From Eretmocerus hayati (lineage: Eukaryota > Arthropoda > Insecta > Hymenoptera > Aphelinidae): DNA of 64,000 bases. Positions 44,848-55,958 of this stretch are shown here, in pieces. The position numbers were made by a program, and so were the translations under genes. Numbering within the stretch: the first letter of the stretch is position 1; each line of letters begins with the position of its first letter. Below the pieces are notes generated by a model. It was not told where the DNA came from and did no database searches. It worked only from the letters and a program-made list of their open reading frames with translations. The DNA lies in the NCBI GenBank assembly GCA_029851415.1, contig CM056743.1, positions 73,987,186-74,051,185 of the forward strand. The letters are read 5' to 3'.

Positions 44848-46197
44848 ACGGCGTGCCACTGGCAGAACAAAGTTTGCCTGAAATGTCGCCTGAAACCGGA
44901 AGTAGGGTTCGATTCGTGATGGCAAAAGATGTCGAAATTCTATCGACAGGGAATCGAAAGTGCTCCTTCTTGCGATTTACGAGAGTAATTGTCCATTTTC
45001 ACAATAACTCAGATTGTGTTGCGAAGACCACTCCTTGAGGAGTACTTGAACGTATGCTATGGATAAGGGATAATACACAGATATGTGTGTCCGTTCGTAG
45101 GTATTGACGTAGTCTTCGTTCGTGGCTTGGAGGAATCGCAGACGAGCGAAGATTGGATGTGTAAGAGTGAGTTTTCGTGATACACGCCATGGTGCCGCAT
45201 AGCTTTCATTCTCGTTTATATTCTTATTATTCTGATAGTGAGGGAATCCATCAGACCTGTAGGTTGTGATAAACGATTGACTGTTCTCGCTTCATCAGTT
45301 GTCCGGTTCTAGCGAACACGCAAACATTGTTTTCATGTGGCTATTCGCGGATGTGCCGACTGCCGTAGCGTTTCTGTGAAACTGAGATACATGATAAAGA
45401 TGAGGGATAGTTCTAAATAAGGTAGAATCTGCTCCAGAGGTTTGAGGGGGAAAGACCGACATGCTGACCGACTCGTTGATAGACAAGCCAGAGGGAAATA
45501 CAAGTTTCCCCATCTAAAACCGTACGTCACCATCTTCAAGACCATGGATGAAACTGTCGATTCATGTTCTTCCTTGAGACGGAAAGAGTCCATAGTTGAC
45601 ATCCACGAGTTACCCCTCGAAGGCAATGATTCCTCATCTTTATAATGTATTACATCATCACAAAAATGGTACGGCAGTCGGCACATCCGCGAATACCCAC
45701 ATGAAAACGATGTTTGCGTGCTTGCTAAAAGCGAACAACTGGTATAGCGAGAATAGTCAATGGTTTATCACAACTGGACAGGTCTGATAGATTCCCTCAC
45801 TATCAGAATACGAGAATATGAACGAGAGTAGAATCTATGCGGCATCGTGGCGTGTATCACGGGAATTTACTCTCACGCATCCGATCTTCGCTTGTCTGCG
45901 ATTCCTCCAAGCCACGAACGTAGACTATGCCAATAAATATCAACGGACGCACATATTTCTCTATTTTTCCTCATTCATACTATACCGCCAAGTATTCATA
46001 GCTGAAGGACGGGTCTTCGCAATACAATCTGAGAGTTATTGCGAATATGGACAACTACTCGCGTAAATCGCAAGAAGGAGCACTTTCGATTCTCTGGCGA
46101 TGGAATTTCGACATCTTATGACATCACGAATCAAACCCTACTCCCGGTTCGAGGCGACATTTCAGGCAAACTTCTTCCCGCCAATGGCACGCCGTGT
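44848..46197. mobile_element. Foldback element 5, nested in the right arm of the composite
   Basis: Arms 44848-45430 and 45615-46197 are diverged inverted copies. The outer ends are CACGGCGTGCC and its inverse GGCACGCCGTG; further inside, TTGCCTGAAATGTCGCCTGAA matches its inverse at about 46150-46172. The centre of about 185 bases holds no motif. Confidence 0.75.
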
Positions 46198-46270
46198 TCT
46201 TTTTTAATCCCTGATTGAGAAGTCCCTCAAGCGATCATCGGAATATCAAATATTCAGATATGTGACGGTT

Positions 46271-46381
46271 GAGTAGATAATCTCAACCATCATTTCTCTC
46301 TCCTGTCCTGAATCAATGTAATAATATAACCTTCTTACAGAATGTAGCAGAGCATCCGAGGAGGGAGCAGTAAGTTATACA

Positions 46382-46384
<3 letters not shown>
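46271..46384. other. Short unassigned spacer
   Basis: Nothing recognised between the foldback end and the GA tract. Confidence 0.3.

Positions 46385-46474
<90 letters not shown>
46385..46474. repeat. (GA)n microsatellite downstream of LINE B
   Basis: About 45 uninterrupted GA units. It touches the (GATT)n tail of LINE B. Read on the LINE's own strand it is (TC)n. Confidence 0.98.
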
Positions 46475-46477
<3 letters not shown>

Positions 46478-46578
46478 ATTGATTGATTGATTTAAATTTA
46501 TTGAGGGCGGAGGGTAAACCCTATTTGCCCCGTTGGAGGTACAACAGTTCAAGAAAGTTTCAAAAAGTAATATGCTCA

Positions 46579-49500
46579 TTATACGTGCCTGGGGGGTTCA
46601 AGGAAGGATGACAGGGCAGGTGGGATAGCGTCGAGATGCTCCCGGCGAGCACGTTCAAACCAGTCGGTTTTGTCGCGTTCCAACAAGGTTTGAAGGAGAG
46701 AGCGTTTGAATGACTCAGGGGATTGTTCGGAAAAGTCTACGTCAGTGAGAGAGTTGATCAGTCCAGATGCCACGAAGGTAAAAGACTGATTGAGGGCTTC
46801 GGTACGAGGTGCTTTGTACCTTAGGGAAGGCTTATTATTTCGTTCAGATTGGCGGAGATTCGTTGAGTCTGCGGCAAGAGAAAAGCGCGTGCGAAGAAAG
46901 GTAGGAAGCTCATTTTGAATTATCGAAAAGGCCAGAGAACCTATCAAGTACTCGCGACGGCGAGTAGTTGAGAGCCACCCAAGGGCAAGACGGTACGGTG
47001 TTACATGAGCGCGCCATGGCACAAACCCACTCGCGAATCTAACGCAAGTGTTCAAGAGTCGGTGAAGTTCGAGCTCTTGCTCTTTATTGAGGCCTGTTAG
47101 GAGGGGAGCACCGTAGTCAAAATATGGTAGGACCAAACTAAGGGTGAGTTGACGCTTTACAGGAATGGGGAGGGCTCTACCAAGCACACGAAGTGAGTAG
47201 AGGGCGCCATGAACTTTTTTGGAAATTTGGTTGATTTGCAGTCTCCAGTTCAGGCAGGGAGTTATGACCATCCCAAAAAGCTTGATTTGGTCGACATAAG
47301 GTATGATTTGACCATTTATACGGATTGGAGGGATACGCTGAAGGTCGATGGTGGATATATACTGTTCGATGCCAAGAGTAATGACTTTTGTTTTGTCTTC
47401 ATTCAAACGAAGTCCGTTTTCAAGGGCCCACTGTGCTATTGCATTAGCATCATCGTTGATGAGGGTAATCTTCCTCACGAGGTCATTGGGACGGGCGTGA
47501 ATGTAGATGCCCGTGTCATCGGCGTAGATTGCGTGATGGGTATGGCGAAGTACTTGAGGTAGGTCATTGATGGCAATAAGAAACAGTAAAGGTCCTAGAT
47601 AGCTACCTTGAGGGACTCCAGCATTTACATTTAACCAATTTTCGTGTGTACCGTCCTCGTGGCGCACAGCTTGAGTACGACCTGAGAGATAGCTGGCGAA
47701 CCATCGAATTACACGATCAGAACTGCCTATTCTGCGCAATTTGGTAAGTATCATCTTATGAGGTAGGGTATCAAAAGCTTTGGAAAAATCAAATGATATA
47801 AATATTGTGACCATGCGTTGATCGATTGCCGTGCGAACACTTTCAAAAATGCCAAGCAAGGCCGTCTGAGTGGAGTGGTGAGGACGAAAACCGCTTTGGT
47901 GGGGGTCAAGAATTTTTGTCGATGAGAGGTGAACAGAGAGTTGTTCGTGGACGATTCGTTCAAGAATTTTGGACATTTCTGGAAGCTGTGCCACGGGACG
48001 AGTATCAGATGGTGATTTGGGTGCTGTCGTTTTAGAAAGAGGTATAATACTAGAGCGTTTCCATTCATCAGGAAAACACCCAGAAATCAAAGAATCATTG
48101 ACAACATCCTTTATGTGAGGTCTCAGTGCAGGAAAGGCCATTCTCAGCATCGTGGATGAAATTCCATCGACGCCGATACCTGAAGATTTACTAGAAGAAA
48201 ATGCCCGTTGAATATCTGATTCACTAGAAGGTTTGAAATCAAAGATAGGGACGTCGTTAGGCAGGGGTATGGCACAGATAGAGTCGATGTCGTATTCAGT
48301 AAGAGCATGTGCATTTCTCGAGACAGTAGCATAGTGTGCGTTCAGAGACGAGCCATTGAATAACATCAGCGGTGAGTTAGTGCGTCTCGACAAAATGCCA
48401 AATTTGCGCAGTTCTTTCCATCTTGTCTTGGGATCAGGAGCCGCAAGGACTTTCTCTGAGACATATTCACACTTTGCTTTGGCCAAGATTGAGGTCACGT
48501 TATTACGCGTGGATCTGTAGGCCTCAAGTGCCGAAGGTGCTGTTGATCTGCGAGCTCGATTGTAAAGCCTATCGCGTTCACTCATGAGTTGCCTTATATC
48601 AGCTGACACCCAGGGTTTTTTTGAAGAGGTTACGTTGAAGGGCTTGAGGGGTGCCAGTTGGTCGAAGGAATCTAAGGTTGTGCGAGTAAGTTGACTGATT
48701 GATTCCGTTAACTGTCCTCGGGCAAGGGAAGAGTAAGCAGAGCAGCTATAATCAGGAAAATCAAAAGCGCTGTATGTTGGATTAATTGCTAAAGGGTTAT
48801 ATGTACAAGGGGTGGTGGTACCAGGGGGAAAGGTGAGAGGGTTATTTACAAGGGGGCTATTTACAATGCGATCAAGTAAGTCTGACGCATGTCGCTTGGG
48901 TAAAATCTCATCAAGTTTAGAAGAAATCGTCATGCAGAGTTCTTCCACTTTTACTTGGGCCAAATTTCGAATCCTCATCTTCATAGGGGGAGATTCTGGG
49001 TGTTGAATGCGGTAGTCGATTTCAATGAGGTCATGACCAGCCGCAAACGGTGTATCCGATCGTCGATGGGCCAACAACAAAGACGGGTCACGCAGCAAAA
49101 ATAAATCAAGACAAGTGTCATGTTTAGACATGTCATTGTACATTACATGATGAGTAGGTTCGGAACTCGCAAGGTGGAGTGAGGAAGAGCTGAAAAGTGA
49201 GGTGAATGAAGAAGAAGCTGACGTGACAGTGGCCATATTGATATTGAAATCTCCGGTAACTATGACGTGATCGAAATGTGGTGCGAATTGAGAGAGGTCA
49301 TTCATGAAGGAGAGGGGATAGGCTGCCGATGGTCTACGATACACAATAGAAAACAGTATTGAGCTTTGACCAACTTTTATTTCAGCAATTATGTATTCAG
49401 GCACATTAGAGAAAACATCAGGTGACGTTGACAGTATCTTGACTAAAAATTCGGATCGAGCGTAAAAAGCTACCCCTCCTCCTTCTTTACCAACGCGGTC

Positions 49501-49653
49501 ATGATGATGAAGTGTATAACCAGGAATATGAAAGACATTGGCTTCAGCTTGAGATGAGAGGAACGTTTCAGAAACTGCGATAATGTCATAGTCACGAGAG
49601 GAAGAATGGAGCTCGAGTATATTGAAATTGGCACTGAAACGATTTATATTCAT
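46579..49653 (-). CDS. LINE B ORF2: endonuclease and reverse transcriptase
   Basis: 1024 codons from the first ATG. It nicks the target and copies the element RNA there. An AP-type endonuclease spans about 1-215: SETFLS (Glu 29), TGDFNINM (Asp 135), AAGHD (His 207 and Asp 208). The reverse transcriptase spans about 530-800: SFDFSKAFD (Asp 622), GVPQGS (680-684) and YADD (710-713). A C-terminal domain follows. There is no CCHC finger at the end, unlike R1-clade proteins. The frame is the same as ORF1: 24 sense codons separate the ORF1 UGA from this ATG without another stop. Since the ATG falls immediately before the first endonuclease strand (NINRFSANFN), the natural product may begin further upstream. 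Confidence 0.92.
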   Translation of the reverse strand: MNINRFSANFNILELHSSSRDYDIIAVSETFLSSQAEANVFHIPGYTLHHHDRVGKEGGGVAFYARSEFLVKILSTSPDVFSNVPEYIIAEIKVGQSSILFSIVYRRPSAAYPLSFMNDLSQFAPHFDHVIVTGDFNINMATVTSASSSFTSLFSSSSLHLASSEPTHHVMYNDMSKHDTCLDLFLLRDPSLLLAHRRSDTPFAAGHDLIEIDYRIQHPESPPMKMRIRNLAQVKVEELCMTISSKLDEILPKRHASDLLDRIVNSPLVNNPLTFPPGTTTPCTYNPLAINPTYSAFDFPDYSCSAYSSLARGQLTESISQLTRTTLDSFDQLAPLKPFNVTSSKKPWVSADIRQLMSERDRLYNRARRSTAPSALEAYRSTRNNVTSILAKAKCEYVSEKVLAAPDPKTRWKELRKFGILSRRTNSPLMLFNGSSLNAHYATVSRNAHALTEYDIDSICAIPLPNDVPIFDFKPSSESDIQRAFSSSKSSGIGVDGISSTMLRMAFPALRPHIKDVVNDSLISGCFPDEWKRSSIIPLSKTTAPKSPSDTRPVAQLPEMSKILERIVHEQLSVHLSSTKILDPHQSGFRPHHSTQTALLGIFESVRTAIDQRMVTIFISFDFSKAFDTLPHKMILTKLRRIGSSDRVIRWFASYLSGRTQAVRHEDGTHENWLNVNAGVPQGSYLGPLLFLIAINDLPQVLRHTHHAIYADDTGIYIHARPNDLVRKITLINDDANAIAQWALENGLRLNEDKTKVITLGIEQYISTIDLQRIPPIRINGQIIPYVDQIKLFGMVITPCLNWRLQINQISKKVHGALYSLRVLGRALPIPVKRQLTLSLVLPYFDYGAPLLTGLNKEQELELHRLLNTCVRFASGFVPWRAHVTPYRLALGWLSTTRRREYLIGSLAFSIIQNELPTFLRTRFSLAADSTNLRQSERNNKPSLRYKAPRTEALNQSFTFVASGLINSLTDVDFSEQSPESFKRSLLQTLLERDKTDWFERARREHLDAIPPALSSFLEPPRHV

Positions 49654-49725
49654 ATGAGCAACCGTAATAAACGATCGGATAGTGGCGTGACGAGAACTTA
49701 GCGGTGGCGACAGACTATTTTGATG

Positions 49726-50910
49726 TCAATTGGATCCAGTATGTTCCATTGGGATATTATCCGACAGAGGTTGAAGCTTGTTCAGGTCGTTGATAGACAA
49801 AATAGGAATGGCCTGTACACCTGGCCCTGGGCGCATGACAACCGTGAGATTACGTCGCACGGGTCTGAGGTACCCAAGCGCTTTAGATTTTGCTAAAGCT
49901 GCACGCCAGATACTATAAACATCGGCAGGCAGAATGGGATTGATAAAAATCTTTGTAGGGCCTCCGATACCGAAAATAGATAGTGCAGTTTTATCTTTAA
50001 GGTTGAAGGATTTCGACTCGACAAAATCGCGTACGGTTGGGGAAGAGAACTTTGCGACAACATTGATGCATTCGGGTCGAGTTGCCGCCGGCTGATTAGA
50101 TGTTTCGGGGCGCGCACGCGGTGCAGGCATATCCCAACGCCGAGCGGAAAGAATAGCACCAACTGAATCAGCGCAGTCCATCTCACTGAGAATTTTCAAA
50201 ACTATTTCGCGATCAGTCATTTGAATATCCTTAGGAATGCCAGAGAAACGGATTTCACATGAATCTACTTGGATGCGAGTTGAAAGCAATTCAGATTGAA
50301 TATTAGAAATAGTCTGGGACTGCTCGCGCTGAGTATTGACGACATCTGAGAGATTGCTGTTTACTTGAGTAAGCTCAGCCTGAATTCCACCTTGCGATGA
50401 GTTAAGTGCAGCACTAAGTCTACGAATATACTCTGGAATCGTTTGGTCTTGTGCTAACTCGGCAAATAACGCTTTCGAGTCATCCATGGCTGCAGTACAG
50501 ATAGAGGATGTACAAGCGACTTTAGCGCGGGACTCAGCTGAGATCGGCGGGGAAGAGGCAGAACGTTTACGCGAGCCGCGAAGTGGTGTGCCGTGAGTAG
50601 ATGGGAGGGCAGAGAGTGCGGAGAGAGGGGAAGGGACAGCTGTTAGATGTTGGTCTTCTACAGTGGGAATGAGCGCGGAGGTAGGGGGATGTGTACCCGA
50701 GTGCGAGCGCGAGTGAGACGGCGATAAACCTGGGGCCACAGAGCAGGGAGGGCACGTATAACTCGCGTTTACAGGTGTAGATATTGATGTACAAAAGTTA
50801 TGAATGAGTCCAGCGCAACGCACACACTGTCTCGAAATATCACCTCTTTTAACAGTTTTGTTGCAGACCGCACACACGTTTTTTAGGCCACTATTCGAAG
50901 CACTCATCAC
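49726..50910 (-). CDS. LINE B ORF1: PHD-finger RNA-binding protein
   Basis: 394 codons. A PHD-like C4HC3 finger has ligands C13, C16, C29, C32, H37, C40, C53, C56. A Ser/Pro-rich linker runs to about 150. A likely coiled coil around 170-215 (ELTQVNSNLSDVVNTQRE) should drive self-association. The core with CEIRFSGIP and the C-terminal block YLRPVRRNLTVVMRPGPG resemble an RRM-type nucleic-acid-binding domain. Such ORF1 proteins are known in CR1-like LINEs and package the RNA. The stop is UGA, and ORF2 lies in the same frame. Confidence 0.88.
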   Translation of the reverse strand: MMSASNSGLKNVCAVCNKTVKRGDISRQCVRCAGLIHNFCTSISTPVNASYTCPPCSVAPGLSPSHSRSHSGTHPPTSALIPTVEDQHLTAVPSPLSALSALPSTHGTPLRGSRKRSASSPPISAESRAKVACTSSICTAAMDDSKALFAELAQDQTIPEYIRRLSAALNSSQGGIQAELTQVNSNLSDVVNTQREQSQTISNIQSELLSTRIQVDSCEIRFSGIPKDIQMTDREIVLKILSEMDCADSVGAILSARRWDMPAPRARPETSNQPAATRPECINVVAKFSSPTVRDFVESKSFNLKDKTALSIFGIGGPTKIFINPILPADVYSIWRAALAKSKALGYLRPVRRNLTVVMRPGPGVQAIPILSINDLNKLQPLSDNIPMEHTGSN

Positions 50911-51281
50911 TCACGGTTGAAAAACATAGTCTCACTGCAGGCAAATTTGATTTAGCAGACGACAGAACGACGATAATCACAGGAAAGGTTGTCTGCTACA
51001 GTGAATCAGCTCTGCACATGTGAGGGCGCTGGCGTGTGCGTGAGCTCCTTGGTAGCCACGACTGATTTGTAAAAATGGCGACTAACCTCAGATTCTGGTC
51101 GACAGATATTTCATCTCCCCGGCTCGTAAAATGAGCCGCCCGTAGAATGCTCAGTAGCGCAAAGAGCCGGCAGGAGCCTGAAATACCTGTAAAAAACACT
51201 CTCCGCAGTGGAGTATGAGGGCAACTGTTAATAAAACTCGATAAGCAAGAGCGATGTGAATAGCGTGTAGTTGCGACACCT

Positions 51282-51284
<3 letters not shown>

Positions 51285-51367
<83 letters not shown>
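51285..51367. repeat. (GA)n microsatellite between LINEs B and C
   Basis: About 41 GA units. It serves as the 5' flank of LINE B and the 3' flank of LINE C. (GATT)n of the LINE C tail follows at 51366-51384. Confidence 0.98.
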
Positions 51368-51370
<3 letters not shown>

Positions 51371-51659
51371 ATTGATTGATTGATATTTATTGTGGACGGG
51401 GGATAAATTCCCATTCGCCCAGGGAGAGGTTACATTGTAGTATTCGTAAACATCTGAGTCATAGAGATCAGTACAGGTGGCTTTTGGATAGTGATTGCTG
51501 GCTAGATTAGATTGTTAAAACTCTGAAAGACTGTAAAATCATATGAACTTATAAAATAGGTTCTTACAACTAAAGATTGTTCACAACTAAATATTGAATT
51601 CCTAGCGCCGAGAGCTCGCATGAACTATATAAATGAGTCGAAAAATGGTACATGGTGGC

Positions 51660-54600
51660 TTATGAATCAAAGAGATGAATGAGAGCAGGGGGTATGGGCA
51701 CAAGGCCTTCGCGGGAGGCGCGATTTAGCGAGTCGTTTCGATCAAGGTTCAACAGTGTGTTGAATAAAATCCTTTTCAGGTTATCTAAGCTTACATCAAA
51801 ATCTAGGAAGGGAAGTTGATTCAATAGTCGCGAGGCAGAGATTACGAACGACTGGTTCAGCGCTTCCGTTCGAGGAGTCTTGTAGCTTAGCGATTTTTTC
51901 TCGTGGCGTTTGGACTGTCGCAGGTGTTCGTTGTCAGCAGTGAGGAAAAATTTTGAACGCAAGAAGGTTGGAAGATCGTGTTTTAGAATTGAAAGAGCTA
52001 GAGACCCAAGTAGATAATCTCTCCTGCGTTCGGCTGATAACCAGTTCAAACTGATGCGATAAGGAGAGACATGTGCCCGTCTAGGTATGTTGCCCCATAC
52101 AAAGCTGACACAGGCGTTGTGCAAGCGATGCAGCTTTAGCTTCTGCGATTTGTCTAGGCCGGTTAAGACAGCAGAGCCGTAGTCGAAACAGGGTAATACC
52201 AAACTTGAAACAAGCTGTTGTTTCAGTGAGCGGGGAAAGCCTCGGGCTGCGACCCTGAGGGAGTAGAGCGAGCCGTGTACCCGGCGAGATGTTTGATTTA
52301 TCTGCATCCCCCAGTCGAGAGAGGGTGTGATAAGTATGCCTAGACTTTTGATACTCTTCGAGTATGGAATGGAGACACCCATCACTCGGACAGGGGGCAG
52401 ATGGTTTAAATCGATCGTAGCTAAGTATGCTGCGCTGCCAAGGATCATAACGGTTGTTTTCGTTGGGTTGAGCTTCAGGCCATTGTCTGATGCCCATTTG
52501 GCGACAGCTTGGGCATCATGGGTAATAAGGGTGATATGGTCCTCGAGTTCATCAGGGCGGCAGTGGAGGTAGATGCTGGAATCATCAGCAAAGATGGTGG
52601 AGAGCGTGTGTGTGAGTGCTTCGGGGAGATCGTTGATCAAAATTAAAAAAAGGAGGGGGCCTAAGACACTCCCTTGTGGCACTCCGGTGATGAGGGACAG
52701 CCAATCCTCATGACTTCCGTCTGCTAGGCGGACCGCTTGAGAACGGTCCTTTAGATAGCTCGCGAACCATCGAATCACGCGATCACTACAGCCGAGTTTC
52801 CTCAGCTTGATCAGCAGCTTAATATGAGGGAGGGTGTCAAAGGCTTTCGAGAAGTCAAAGGATATCATAATTGTGAGCATTCGCTGATCAATGGCTTTGC
52901 GAGTGTCCTCTAGTACCCCGAGAAGAGCAGTTTGAGTGGAGTGGTGTTCTCTGAATCCCGACTGGCGTTCTTGAAAAAGGTTTGAACGAGTTAGGTGACT
53001 TGTAAGCTGTTGATGAACTATTCTTTCAAGTGTCTTTGAAAATTCGCATAGCTGAGCAATGGGACGTGTATCGGAGGGTGTCTTAGGTGCAGATACTTTT
53101 GATAATGGTATAATGGAGGCGCATTTCCAGGCATCTGGGAAGTAGCCGGATGCAAGTGATTGATTGATAATGCTCGTAAGATGAGGTTGGAGTGCAGGGA
53201 ACGCTAGCTTTGCCATTGACGAAGATATTCCATCAGCACCCACACCCTTTGACTTACTTGCAAGGAAGGCCTGTATGACGTCTGTTTCATTTACAGGAGT
53301 GAAGTCAAACACTGGAATTTTACTTGGCATGGGGATGGAACAAACGTGCTCTATGTCGTCTTCGGTTAGCGGGGCACCAGAGCTGGCCACACTCGCAAAA
53401 TGGTAGTTGAGAACTCGAGGATTGAAAAGATTCAGAGGAGATGGACTGGGACGGGACATCACTCCTAGCTTGCGAAGTTCACTCCACTTAGATTTTGCAT
53501 CAGGAGCCGATGTTATTCTATTGTTTATGTATTCACTTTTAGCTACATCCAGTTTGGTTTTCACCTCTGTTCGCTTTTCACGATATTTTTCTAGTAGAAC
53601 TTGGGAATTGGTGCGGCTAGCACGACGATATACTGCATCGCGTTCGCTCATGAGACGCCGAATGTCAGCTGTCACCCAGGGTTTTTTTGAAGAGGTGACT
53701 GTGAAGTTTCTTTCGGGTGCCAGCTGATTATAGGCGTCAAGAGTGGCTCTAGAGATTGAGGAAACAGCATCGTCGAGATGACCCTTTGCAAGGTTTTGAT
53801 AAAGCGGTGAACTCAGATCTAGGAGTTTCAAAGCAGTACTAATACTATCATTACTATTATTAGGGTTATTACTTATAGGGGGGGAAATATTTACAGGGAG
53901 ATACGCACAGATATATCTGTGGAGGTTGTGACTGAGAGCGACTTGAGAGTTGCTTTGATTTGGTATAGATAACTGGCCTGCCACGTTGAAGGAATCGCTG
54001 TGAGACAGTGATGTGTTTATTAGCTCAGTAAGTTGTCTAGTGTCGATGTTGGACAGGTTCCTGACTGTGATCGTCTTCGGTGGAATAGGTGGAGGAATAA
54101 TGTCGTAAGTAATTTCAACAAAGTCATGGCCTGCCGCAAAGGGCGAATCAGACTTTTTAAACTCAATCACAGCTGAGGAATTGCGAACAAGGAATAAGTC
54201 GAGGCAGGTATGATGTAAAAGCTTATCCTTTCCAATGGCATGGTGTGTAGGAATTTTGCTAACGAGGTGAAGCATATGTGACTCATAAGTTTCTTTGAAT
54301 GATGTTGATGCAGGATTAGAGATTGCCATATTGATATTGAAGTCACCTGTTATTATAGTATGGTCGTATAAGGAGAGAAGGGGGGAAAGGGCATTCATTA
54401 GTGCATGCGGGTAAGCGTTTGCAGGTCTTCAATAAACTATGGCAAATAGTAACTTTGTAGAAGCAACCTTTATTTCAGAGATAATCCATTCAGGCGTATT
54501 TGTGAAAATTGGCTCGGAACTGTTTAGAATTTTGACAATGAAATCAGACCTTGCATAGAAACCCACGCCACCACCTTCTTTTCCAACCCTGTCTTGGCGA

Positions 54601-54779
54601 AAAAATGTATAACCTGGGATATCATACGGCTCAAAAGAATCCTGAGGCGATAAAAAAGTTTCAGAAACAGCGACTATGTCATAGGTGCCATCCGCAATTT
54701 TATTTTCGAGTAGATTGAAATTTGCACTGAAACGGTTTAGGTTTATATGCCCTATGGATAAGGATGTTTTACTAGACAA
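51660..54779 (-). pseudogene. LINE C ORF2, single in-frame UGA
   Basis: The frame is open from the ORF1 stop to 51660 except for one TGA at 54431-54429, which stands where LINE B has an arginine codon (VY-R-RPSAAYP, likely CGA to TGA). Endonuclease motifs are SETFLS, GKEGGGVGFYAR, TGDFNINM and AAGHD; the reverse transcriptase has SFDFSKAFDTLPH, GVPQGSVLGPLL and a FADD box. No ATG occurs between the ORF1 stop and the endonuclease motifs; the start given is a TTG. It is probably inactive unless the stop is read through. Confidence 0.85.
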
Positions 54780-54815
54780 AACTGAGATAGGCTTCGATGG
54801 CAGACCAGCAATATT

Positions 54816-55958
54816 TCATGCATCCACGTCCATGGGGTTTTTACGTGGATCGGTAGCATTTGCTTCAAGGGAAAGAAGATCTTGAACAGCAAGAATAGGT
54901 ATCAGATCAGCTTTAGGAGCACGTCTCATCATAACAGTCATGTTTTGTACGATGGGACGTAGGTACTTCAACTCGATAGCCTTAGCCAGAGCAGCTCGCC
55001 AAATTTTGTATACATTAGGGGGCAGTACAGGATTCAGATAAATTTTGGCTTCACCGCCCTGTCCAAAAATAGTTTCAGCTGTCTGATCTCTCAATTGAGC
55101 TGCTTTGGCCAGGACAAAGTCGCGTACTGTTGAAGAGCAAAATTTTGCCACGAGAGCTATTTTATCGGACGTACTCTCTCTCTGAGGGCCTGATGCAGCT
55201 CTTTGGACCGTTCCGAGTGATGCTGTCGGCGGTTCTTGCGGCTGAGAGGATGGTCGAGGAGCTCGGACAGGCCAACGCCTGATGGACAAAATGGTCCCAA
55301 CGCGATCGATACAATCAATGGCGCGCAAAATATCATTGATAATGACCTCATCCGACACTTTGACTGAAGAGGGAATGCCTGAAAAACGAATCTCACAGGG
55401 GTCCACTTGAATACGTGTCGCGAGAAAGTCAGCACGCAGCCCAGCAAAAGCCTGAGCATTTTGGGTTTCATTTGTTGATATACGCGATTCTATGGTTGCC
55501 AATTGGGACTAAATAGACGAATGAGCAGTATGAAATAGTGAACCGAGCTTTTTCAAATGGTCAGGGACCGAGGGATCATTGAGAAACTTTGTAGCTTCGG
55601 ACTCAAATTCTTGCGACATTTTCAGATCGTTTAGAGACTGCGCGGTTTCTACTCGATTTACAGAGCGTATTTTCACTCGGGTATTCGTCTGTAGAGGTGG
55701 CGATGAAGCAGATCGTTTACGCGTGTTCGTGCTTGGAGAAGACGACGTAGCAAGAGGCAGCGGAGTGAATGATTTTTCTAGCGATATACAGGATCCGCAA
55801 TGAAATGATTTTAGCTGCTGATCGCGTGAGTCTGAGATGCAAGTAGAATGTGATAAAGCTGCGCAGGTATTACATTGAACTGAGAGCTCTCCGCGCTTCA
55901 CAATTAATTTACAGATCGAACATGAATTTTTAGCAGCACCAGTTCTTGTGTTCATCAC
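54816..55958 (-). pseudogene. LINE C ORF1, single in-frame UAG
   Basis: A 380-codon frame broken only by TAG at 55511-55509, between AHSSI and SQLATIESRIS. The PHD-like finger begins at C13/C16, then C29/C32, H37, C40, and C54/C57. The coiled-coil segment is around the stop. The core CEIRFSGIP and C-terminal YLRPIVQNMTVMMRRAPK match LINE B. The stop TGA at 54818-54816 is in frame with ORF2. Confidence 0.85.

Larger units (their letters stand above)
40235..46270. mobile_element. Composite foldback element, about 6 kb, with two nested insertions
   Basis: The left arm is 40235-40650 followed by 43665-43975. The right arm, inverted, is 44205-44847 followed by 46198-46270. The parts align in order once two interruptions are removed: the 377-bp tandem array and its inverted copy (40651-43664) in the left arm, and a second hairpin (44848-46197) in the right arm. 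Landmarks: GATATTCCGATGAT at 40247 is inverted at about 46231; GAGTTTCAAATCAACG at 40291 is inverted near 44828; GGAATGGACTAAGATAATT at 40632 recurs near 43660 and, inverted and diverged, near 44500; CTCAACTCGAAAAATTCT at 43683 is inverted near 44473. Confidence 0.7.
46475..51284 (-). mobile_element. LINE B: full-length CR1-like retrotransposon, both frames open
   Basis: From 5' to 3' on the minus strand: a 5' UTR of about 375 bases starting TGGTAGGTGTCGC, ORF1 (50910-49726), ORF2 (49653-46579) and a short 3' UTR with a tail of AATC units (46475-46491). (GA)n tracts on the + strand bound it on both sides (46385-46474 and 51285-51367). Both frames lack stops, so it may still be active. Confidence 0.9.

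Noticed and set aside
46313..46579. 88-codon frame with Leu-Ser repeats
   Set aside because: It is the (GA)n microsatellite read in frame.
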